A stretch of DNA of 64,000 nt from Poa pratensis (taxonomy: Eukaryota; Streptophyta; Magnoliopsida; Poales; Poaceae), in the NCBI GenBank assembly GCA_947311845.1, contig CAMZMU010000116.1, positions 3,201,598 through 3,265,597 of the forward strand, given 5' to 3'. Shown in pieces: positions 55,591 to 64,000 of this stretch. The notes under the pieces were generated by a model. That model had not been told where the DNA came from. It saw only the letters and a list, made by a program, of their open reading frames with translations, and ran no database searches. The position numbers and the translations under genes were made by a program. Position 1 is the stretch's first letter, and every line of letters begins with the position of its first letter.

Positions 55591-57180
55591 CACTAGTAGA
55601 AACAAGCCCATCTATCCCGGGTCCAGAGGGCCTTTGATCCCGGGTTTACAACCGGGATTAAATGGTCGGGACTAGAGGGGGGGGGGGGGGGGGTGGCTTT
55701 TATCCCGGGTGTCCACGACCCGGGATAGATGGGCCTCCACGTGGGCGCGCAGGGCGGGGGAGCTTTGGTCCCGGTTCGTGACACGAACCGGGACCAAAGG
55801 GTTTGCATCTTTTGTATTTTATTTGCTTATTTTTTAGGGTTTTCAATTTTTTGTTTTCCATTTAATTATTTCCTATTAATTAAGATCACGTTGCGCATAC
55901 AAAGTCACACACATATATAAAGTTGACACATCGATCGATGTCACGCGTGATGCATACATATAAGTCACACACATACGTTTTGATACATATATAATTAAGT
56001 CACACACCGACATCACGTTTCTCACGTCGAGATCACGTCAATTACATTGGAGGCAGAAAATAATTTCTAGGGTGAAAAAATTCTCCGGATTTCTTCAGGA
56101 CCTCCTTGTTCAAAAATCCTGCCAATTCCTCTTGAATTGCTATAAGGCGCTTCGTTGGTATGAGCTTGTCCTTCTCTCGTTCCATCTAGATCAATAAGAA
56201 AATGTGAAATCATCAGAAAATGTGAAAATGGAAATGAACACAAATATGGTAATGAAGTAATTGCCGATAGTGTATACAGACCTCTGTTGTTCTGAGCTTT
56301 CTATCCCGCTGATGAACAAAAGATCGTATGTACTCGCAAACATAATATCCACATAAATTATTCCCTTGTGCCTGCCTCAGACACCACTTTACAAAGAATA
56401 GAATTTAATCAAAATAACAATCAAGCATGATAATGGTGCTGAAACTAGAATTTAAAAGTTGCGCGGACATATATATATAGTACTACCAGAATCCAATGGT
56501 TGCTTCACACATTTATATGTCCATGAGTTACACTAAACATCGAGTAAGCAAAGTAGAATGTGTAGAAGGTACGGTAACACTCACCTGAAGTTGTAAGGAA
56601 GAAGTATATCTTCACATGTATGGTGTTTCACTAGATATTGGAGCATGTAATGCTCGGTGTCCTCGGGATGGTTCCTTACGGTTACTTCATGAATCCAATA
56701 TGGGTCCATGAACCCTAAACTATAGATTCCGTTGTCTCTGCATTCGACGATCTTCATTCTGCATATATAATAGCGTACAAAAGAATAAAGTTAGATAATT
56801 GGCAACGAACGAGCTGAGATAGAGACTTAATTAAATTGCATAAAATAAATCACTTACAAACAATAGCAGCTGATGATGGCTTTGTCGAGGGAGTCTTGAT
56901 TGAATAACTGAAATATTTCGGCAAACGGCACATACATCGCGTTATCCTCTAAATAATGGTCTTTCTTATATGAAACGTGGAAATACTCATGGAGCTTCTT
57001 TACGGCTCCCTCGTACCACTCATGCAAACGTCGCAATTGTGTCGGCAGAGATTTGACCATCTCAGGTCTGACCAAGGGCTTCCCGTAGGCATATGTCCAT
57101 GCATACATATACTCTTTGGGGTTTTCTATGCGAATTGTGTCTTGCTGTATTTCCTTATACTCCAGCATTGGATTCGGGAG
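55591..57180 (-). mobile_element. Partial CACTA element (one terminus) with Ulp1-like gene
   Basis: Starts CACTAGTAGAAAC, the same terminus as the exonuclease CACTA element, followed by CCCGGGT/CCGGGA subterminal repeats and a 17-G run (55677-55693). The opposite terminus (TTTCTACTAGTG) is not found to the right, so the element is truncated, probably near 57180 where coding similarity ends. Confidence 0.75.
56042..57168 (-). pseudogene. CACTA-borne Ulp1-like cysteine protease (C48) gene, internally deleted
   Basis: Minus-strand exons recognised by motif and splice sites: 57168-56859, 56758-56585, 56386-56282, 56185-56042. They encode the conserved pre-domain (LPTQLRRLHEWY, FAEIFQLFNQDSLDKAIISCYCL), MKIVECRDN...GFMDPYWIHE, the catalytic Gln/Cys region QAQGNNLCGYYVCEYIRSF, and a C-terminal helix (AIQEELAGFLNKEV). 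Ulp1-type domains are a known part of plant CACTA and Mutator elements. The exon that should follow NFR and carry the catalytic His and Asp (FHWILL-type) is absent between 56585 and 56386, so the protease is inactive. The N-terminal exons are lost with the truncation. Confidence 0.75.
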
Positions 57181-57855
57181 AAAAAATGATCCAAAAGAAA
57201 ATCTATGTTGATTCGAGGATTGATTGGAGAGACAAATTACTGTACTACATTTGCGTCATGATATATATTGCCCCTTCATTCCTAGTTCCCCCGTTTCTCG
57301 GGAAGAGAGAACAAGCAACTGCAAATCGGCAAGAAAAAAGGGAACAGAGGGAGTGGTAAAATCAGAGCCTCACACAGCTGCAAACAAACATAATAGCTTG
57401 CGCCATCTAGCAAGTACTATGACGTGATAGTTTAGGTACAATAAAAATCCCGCTTGACTTGACACGAACTGTAGCAAAATCCAAAGTAAGCAGAGGTGAG
57501 CAACCACAAAGATTTATTATAGTGATATGATGAGCATCTACAGCAAAGCATTTCATTTACACGCTGCCCATAATTGCATATGCACATCAAGAACGAGATA
57601 GTAGAGGCAACTGAAACCAAAACATGTATGTTCCCAACCAAAGGCCCAAAAGATTTCACAACAAGCTTCAACAGGAGACAGAGCTAACTAAGTACTGCAA
57701 GCATACATCACCCAGCATGCCAGTTCCAGACCTACAAACCAGCTATCAGCATCCTCTCCACGCCAACTTTCATCACCGCCAATTGTTTAGCTAGTGCAGC
57801 CGCCGCCCCCGCTAATCAAAGTTCAAATCGTAGGATCACGGGTCGTCCAGGCATA
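57181..57855. other. Spacer, nothing recognised
   Basis: Mixed-composition sequence without recognised genes; may include the 3' UTR of the minus-strand exon-like segment that follows. Confidence 0.4.
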
Positions 57856-57958
57856 TCACTTCATTGCTTGCGCCGCTGTGAGGACCGCCAGCTTCTTGTC
57901 TGGCTTGCGTATCTGCATCTTCAGCTGGCTCCAACGGTCATGCAGCCTCGACACCAGT
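57856..57958 (-). other. Possible terminal exon, unknown protein
   Basis: After a good acceptor (CTGGTGCAG at 57959-57967) a short frame reads LVSRLHDRWSQLKMQIRKPD...AAQAMK and stops. I cannot place it in a family. A diverged second copy lies at about 59120-59180, where the frame is broken. Confidence 0.3.
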
Positions 57959-59090
57959 CTGCACCAGCAAATCTCGATCAGAAGCTTATTCAAAGAGAAA
58001 CGCAGCTCAGAACAAACAACTCCAAATGTGCAAAGAATAACCAGTTCACTGTTGCAATAACACATGCATTATCCAAGATAGATTTTGCAAACACGGGGAG
58101 ATTGTTCTGCATTCCAAAGTTATATTTCGCAAACACAAGACTTCCAGACCTGGAGAATCACATGATCCTAGATTGATAAGATCATACTTGGCCCATGCTC
58201 CCTAGTCCCTACAAGAGGCACTACTGCTAGTAGCTGGCTGCAGCTACAAAAATGGACAGAGGAAAGTTCATGTTTTTACCATGTACCAAATCTTATAACC
58301 CATAATAAACTGATCGTGGACCTTCACATTAATCCAGTAGCCCACCAACAAAGATACCTACAACCTTGTTTTTCCTGTCGTAATTTGCATATACCATCTC
58401 AGATCATGCATGGAGCAGGAACACGAACAAAAAGAGCTACCACTACACTCTAAATGTATCTGCCTACACACAAGTTCTGAGTAACCAATCATGGTTGCAA
58501 GACAAAACGCTGGCAGGAATATGAAACTACTAAAGCAAAATAAAACAAAATAATCATAGCTATAGATGGAATATAGATTGAAGAATATCAAGAGAAGAAA
58601 GTTGATCATTCTTTTAAAAATACTGTTCACTATGTCTGCAAACATAACATGGCTGCAACTGACAAAACTCAGAGAATAAAGATGCAGCCTCTCGGCTATA
58701 AAAGCACACACAAAAGCATGTCTAAGCCGTGACACCCTTGCCAATCTACTTCTCGAGCCACAAGTAGAACTACAGCTCTCTGCTCTCCAGGATGTACCTA
58801 TGATGTGCGGAGAAAGAAAAATGTACTACCACCTATGAAATGCTGCTCCGTGCACCGCTCCAGCATAACGTCCGACTACCACCAGTCGAAAAAGAAGCAT
58901 GGCTCGTCCAAACTATTGCTCACAAAAATGAACAGTTAAGTAGATAGTTTAATGGAGTATAAACTAAATGCTCGTGTAACAGCCTGAAATCAAAAGATGT
59001 TGAAACATATGTAGCACTCACCAAGGAGTCGCCCAGGGCACATGCCAGCAACACAGCCAACCAGATTTCACCAGAAGCTTCAACATGAGG
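57959..59090. other. Intron-like or intergenic sequence
   Basis: AT-rich with poly-T-like frames only. Contains AAAAGCATGTCTAAGCCG near 58709, which resembles AAAAGCATGTCTCAGCCG near 62685, part of the duplication pattern of this region. Confidence 0.35.
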
Positions 59091-59225
59091 CCTCGATCGC
59101 CGTTGTCCAGCTAATGTATCTGCCACTTCAGCTTGTCCCCAAGGTCGGAGAGCCTCGACACGCAGTCTGCACCAGCAAATCAATCAGCTCGATCACAAGT
59201 TTATTCAAAGAGAAACACAACTCAA
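59091..59225 (-). repeat. Diverged second copy of the exon-like segment
   Basis: Shares GAGCCTCGACAC, GCAGTCTGCACCAGCAAATC and TTTATTCAAAGAGAAAC with 57940-58010. The coding frame is interrupted, so it is a relic of the local duplication. Confidence 0.6.
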
Positions 59226-59914
59226 GAATATAGAATAAAAAAAGTGCAAAAGAAACGAGTTCACCGTTGCGCAACACAGACACAGGAGCATGCATGATTC
59301 CGGTCAAGAGAAATACCAGACAAATCTAGTGTGAAGAGAGAGAACTAGTACCATAACGAATATCTAAACATAACCAGTAGTATATTTATATACAAACAGA
59401 GGTGATAGCAACAGCCAGAACATGCCAAAAGCTTGCAAAATAAAATGGAGCAAAGCTTCATACATATATCACCAAATGTTCCAGAACCATAAATTTGTGT
59501 CTAGCAAAACTACATAAACAGTAAAACATGGTTCCATTTATGTCAACCCATTCAGCAAAATATTGCACAGCATACACGGCCTTGGAATTAAAGTAAACAG
59601 TTACATAATTTTGAGAATTGCTCGAGCATGTTCAGCAAAACTTTGCACGGCAGGGAAAAGACTAATGCGGCCAATAACAGTTCAGAGATTTAGGCACTAA
59701 ATGAAAGGGGGGGGGGGGGAGCTGTAAAAGCTCCAATAATATTCATGCATCGGCTGGCATACCTAGAAAAGGTGTTTTGTGGCTAGCAAATCAAATACAT
59801 CCATTTATGGCTAGCAGTAGTACAAATTGATAGAATGGAAGCATTTTATTGGCTAAGGAAGGGCAATACCAAATCAGGACAGCAATTGTGGCTGTTGTAC
59901 TACTAATTAAACTA

Positions 59915-60690
59915 CACCAAACCAAGCTCTGATCCATTATGTAGGTGCTTTGCAAAAATAAAATGCATAAAGCCAACATAATTTTGGAAGTTCGATTGGC
60001 TCTTGTATGTAAGAGAAGAACTAAATTACAGATCAACGCACAGATCAACACTAGAAACAGACCTAGAGATGAAGGATCTACCTACCTCACCAGGATGGTG
60101 ACATGCACCAGCAGGGGTGCTAGCGTGATTCTCGGCTAACGGTTAGGGCAGCAGGGAAGCCCAGCAGGAGCAGAGGTGGCATGGCAGCGCCGCTGGTCGC
60201 CATTCCCGCCACTCGCCCCGAGCTGTGTAGCTCCTCCCGCTATCTCTGAACAAAATGAGTAGCTTTCTTAACAAATGAGTAAAATGATAAGACTTGTCAA
60301 GAAACATATGTATCATGCTATAAATGAGCACACTTTATATTACAACAGTAGTAGGATTTTCAGATGCAACACCAGTACACCACACCAATTACTTTTTAAA
60401 AATTGACTTATTGATTATGATTTCTTGCTCCCAATGGCAGTACCAACTCAGTAAAAGTAAACAGACATGCAGTTGGGATCAGGACATGATTAACTACTCC
60501 AGGCCAAGCTCTGATCCGTATATTAGGTGCTTTGCAAAATAAACAAAATGCAGCTCACAAATCAGGTCTTATCTTAGTGGCTGATTGACTAGTATGTAAG
60601 CATGTTAAACCAATAAAAGGACACCCAGGTTGTATCATATAGGTGCCAACAAATCTCCGATCTACTATATAGGTGCTTTGCAAGAAACGA
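59915..60690 (+). repeat. Three copies of a short segment
   Basis: CTCTGATCC...TAGGTGCTTTGCAAAAATAAA-type sequence occurs at about 59925-59965, 60507-60550 and 60652-60690, with decreasing similarity. Confidence 0.65.
60091..60245 (-). other. Exon-like segment bounded by splice consensus
   Basis: Acceptor TTTTGTTCAG and donor ATCCTG|GTGAGG border a GC-rich 155-bp segment. No convincing frame; possible non-coding transcript exon. Confidence 0.3.
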
Positions 60691-61513
60691 ATCGCATCTC
60701 ACCTACATAATCATGAACGTTTTGATTGGATATACAGTCCACGAGATATACAACCCAAGCACGCAAATTTTGGTTTCGCAAACAGCGAGACTTCAGCTTT
60801 GACGACTTGCACGACAACAGCTCGGTGTACTACTCAGCGACTACAACTGGTTGAAGAAGCGTGGTTCATCCATTACCTGCACGACAACAGAATAAGACAG
60901 ATTCAGCCTCACGGCACAAGAAACTAATACTCATCAACACACAGAAAATATGCTAATGGTGCACAGATAGCTTGTGGCTAGATAGCTTGTGGCTGGCAAA
61001 CATTAGGTCATCCACAGATGACACCTGAGTACATGACCTCTGAGGTACATGCCAGTGACTTGACTACAGACAAAATGAACCTCCTTACGACTTGCAGAAA
61101 ATGGCTTTAACCTTCAGGAAAATTGCATTACGAGATGGAAAAAGAAAATGATGCGCTCTTATGAATGATCAAAGTAAGCAACTAGTTTTATAAGTGCATA
61201 ATCAAAACTTTCATTTCCAGGAAGAGCACCAGCATAAAACTCCATTTGAGTATAAATTAAAGAAAGAGCAAGTTGTTGGTGAGCACTGAAAGGTGTTCAC
61301 TTCTCACAGCAACTAGTTTATTTTCATTAGTTCACTACATGGACTAGATTTGCATCTCAAACAAGTAAAACACAATGAATTCCACAACTCAGGCAGGCAC
61401 ATGGGAGCAGACAAGGAACGTTTCTCTGTTGATTACAGTAGCAGCTAACAATTGATTTGCAAGCACGGGGAACTAGGGTGGACCAGAACTAACAGGAAAA
61501 GAAAAGGGTGGAC
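60691..61513. other. Intron-like or intergenic sequence
   Basis: No recognised gene. A short duplication GATAGCTTGTGGCT occurs twice at about 60966 and 60981. Confidence 0.35.
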
Positions 61514-61870
61514 CTTTCATCGTGGTCGACGTCTCCCTCCTGGTCGCAGGCACTTGTGGCTGGGCGCCGTCATCCAGGCCAGCTGTAGTCGCTCCACTCC
61601 CGGACGGCGGTGCTGAGCGAGCTCCCACAGGCGCTGCTGCTGCTGGCGACTGGCTGGGGAGGGACTAGGGAGGCGCTAGGGCTTGGCGGACGATGGAGGA
61701 CCTGGATGCGGCGTCCGCGAGGGCCACCACAGGCGGCGCGTCATCCTCGGCTTAGGGAGCCAGCACCAGCACAGGAGCGGGCAGCCGTGGCTAGTTCAGA
61801 TCTTGCGTGGAGAAGGAAGGTGGTACGGGCGGCGCTGCGAAAATGACATGGCGATCGGCGGCGCAGGTGA
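61514..61870 (-). other. Possible first exon of a minus-strand transcript
   Basis: GC-rich segment whose minus strand has the plant 5' UTR hallmark CAAGCCCTAGCG and CTCCCTAGTCCC, then an ATG (MTAPSHKCLRPGG) and a donor GATGAAAG|GTCC. The protein is unrecognised. Frames on the plus strand here are compositional. Confidence 0.3.
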
Positions 61871-63356
61871 TTGCATAGGCCGCGCCTCTCTCATTTTGCT
61901 TGCTGCAATCCAAAGAAGTACATCAAAAATTCTGTCATGCATCAAACTTGTGCATAATCTAAGGTATATTCAGTACACAGCCACAATGCAATTGCTACTA
62001 TGAGGGCATGATTAACTCTTAACAGCAAAACAATAAATGCAGCATCAGGCTGCAAGATTAGAATGGTCGGGAGAGAGAAATGTTCCCAAAATTAGCAAGA
62101 CCATCAATAATTATTTAGTGTTAATTGCACCCATGGCATCCACTGCTCCAACAGCGGCTGGCGATCACTTGCACCACAAAACAAGGTTCACCTACTTAGA
62201 CGTACGGCACAGCAAACCCATTGCTCAACAGCACACAAAAACAAGATTTGCTTCTTTAGAGCAAAAAACCAAGTGTTGTTTGTAAAACAACTATGACCGT
62301 TTATTCCTAGGACCAACAAGCGAAACCAAGTCTTTCTGCCCCTTTTATATCTTCCAATCAGATTCATGCCTACAAACGGACCAAATTCTACAACAACAGT
62401 ACAAAATTGGTACAACTGGATCGTTCTTGTGTACAAAATAATGAGCATTTATTTAGGAAAACAAAAGACACAATATGATGGTACCCTTCGAATCATTTAT
62501 CTAGAATGTGCTAGCAATACAGAAATCTCTAAAATATCACATGAAGGGTAACAACCATGTCCCAATTCTAAAAACAGAGTAAATTCCAGGGTATAATAAT
62601 AAGTCACCGTCTTCTGCAACCATACACACCAAACAACCAGGGACAGAGAGAGTGAGATTACCTTGATACCATATGAGAAAAAAAAAGCATGTCTCAGCCG
62701 GATCCCACCTGGCCAGCTACATTCTCCCATGCTGTTGCTTGCATCAGGCCTCCTCCTCTCCCCTTCGCCAGCGCTTCTGCTCCCAGCGTGCTACCACCTG
62801 TCGAACAAGGGCCTGTCGTCACCAAGTGCATGCATGCACGGAAATTAAACGACCAAGAACAAAAGCTTGGTCGACATGTACGCAAACAAGATTTTCCTAC
62901 TCTAGAGCTAGGTCGTCATCAACCAAGGATGAATGTCCACTATTCGGCGTCCAGTGTCCATAGCTACATCTTATTCTAGTAACATGAATGCGCTGCAGGT
63001 AAATCTGGTGAGCACTGAGCATGTAGTACACTGTTTAGATAATCATATCATATCAACTAGATGGCAACAGATTTTCCTACAAAAAAAAATGGCTACTGTT
63101 TCATGCATTGTTACTTACTATCAACCTACACAACAACCACTCATCACTAGCTATCAACATGAAAACATACTTCCAACATGGAACGAATAATACATAAGCT
63201 CAAGATTTAGCATCCAGTCAAGAGCCTTCCATCACCAACGCCAAGTAGGACAAATATAGTTCATCAGCTCGATTGCCGGAACACACCACAGCCGCGGCTC
63301 GCTGCCCTCCATATCACTGAGCACATAGAGGGGACGGGGAGTAACCAGAAACTTAC
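61871..63356. other. Intron-like or intergenic sequence
   Basis: Mostly AT-rich. 62680-62850 is a GC-richer island with frames on both strands, none recognised. Confidence 0.35.
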
Positions 63357-63478
63357 CTAAACAACGATGCAGTAGAAGAAGTCCACCGTTGCCACGGTTG
63401 CGGTGCGGTGAAATCGGCGCCATCGCGCAGCAGCAAGAGATGGAGATGCATCTTGTCCTTGTTCCTTCTTTCATGTAC
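63357..63478 (-). other. Exon-like segment bounded by splice consensus
   Basis: Acceptor AAATGGCAG and strong donor TTTAG|GTAAGT border 122 bp. A frame reads VHERRNKDKMHLHLLLLRDG but resembles nothing I know. Confidence 0.3.
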
Positions 63479-63736
63479 CTGCCATTTGTCAAAGTAATTA
63501 GTAAACTTCAATCCATTTGATGAGTTAAGAAAACATACTACTACCAAACAAAGGACACAAAATCTTCACAAGTTACTTTAGAGAAAAAAACACAATGTCC
63601 ATACGTGTTGCTATCAATCCGAGAAACAACCAAGGCTTCTTTCATTTATGACACATGTAGACTTGACATTCCAGCCAGTCTAGTCCAACATATCAAAAAA
63701 CTATCATGTATATATAACTATCCTGGTGTTTGGAAC

Positions 63737-63865
63737 CTAATCCAGATTTCTAAGGTGCCAACTAGCAGCACCAAACTAGTGCTCACATTCCTGGAATAGA
63801 ATAATCCAAAATTCTAAAGTGCCAACTAGCAGCAACAATAATGCTCAGATTCCTGGAACAGAACA
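63737..63865 (+). repeat. Tandem duplication of about 65 bp
   Basis: Two consecutive units share TTCTAA(G/A)GTGCCAACTAGCAGCA and TGCTCA(C/G)ATTCCTGGAA. Confidence 0.8.
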
Positions 63866-64000
63866 CATAAGAATTGAAAAGGCTCTTTATCATTTATAGA
63901 CAGAAGATCATGCCAGAAAATAATAACAAAGTGAAGCCCTTTCACGACCAATTAATGCAAAATACTTCTACACGTAATACTTTTAGATGCAAGGCCATCC

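Overview
This is a nuclear segment of a grass genome, most likely Pooideae (the group of wheat, barley, oat and ryegrass). The evidence is plant-type split genes, a monocot-type BELL homeodomain gene, and grass transposons with exact target-site duplications: CACTA elements with TAGTCCCGG or GCCGACGGC subterminal repeats, a Stowaway MITE, a 14.4-kb Ty3 chromovirus, and an inverted-repeat element ending in TGATACGTCTC. The species assignment is inference.

Layout. 0-2.8 kb: 3' part of a gene for a protein with tandem CX4C...CX2H zinc repeats (+), then an F-box/LRR-family fragment (-). 4.3-12 kb: a split minus-strand gene for an HtrA/Deg-like protein whose three catalytic positions all appear substituted. 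Its largest intron holds a 5'-truncated LINE tail, a complete 1.5-kb mini copia element encoding only a zinc knuckle, and a long decayed LINE reverse transcriptase. 12.1-14.3 kb: non-coding sequence with an 81-bp retro-insertion. 14.28-16.83 kb: a complete CACTA element carrying an intact intronless DEDDy 3'-5' exonuclease gene with its own TATA box. 17-26.5 kb: AT-rich intergenic DNA with local tandem duplications. 26.5-31.6 kb: a BELL1-like TALE homeodomain gene (+, four coding exons, 645 aa), intact, with a multi-exon 5' leader and a duplicated 3' UTR. 31.7-50.6 kb: a three-level nest. A small GC-rich ORF is split by a fold-back element with an 8-bp target duplication, and that element is split by a Ty3 chromovirus with 4.2-kb LTRs and a 5-bp target duplication. 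50.9-54.4 kb: a non-autonomous CACTA element, a Stowaway MITE and a non-autonomous hAT element, all with target duplications. 55.6-57.2 kb: one end of another CACTA element with a decayed Ulp1-like (C48) gene. 57.8-64 kb: locally duplicated, exon-like minus-strand sequence without a convincing protein.

The genes likely to matter to the host are the zinc-repeat gene, the HtrA-like gene and the BELL gene. The exonuclease gene belongs to a transposon but keeps every catalytic residue. Everything else is mobile DNA, and the target duplications, junctions and nesting order can be read directly. No CRISPR arrays, rRNA or recognisable tRNA genes were seen.
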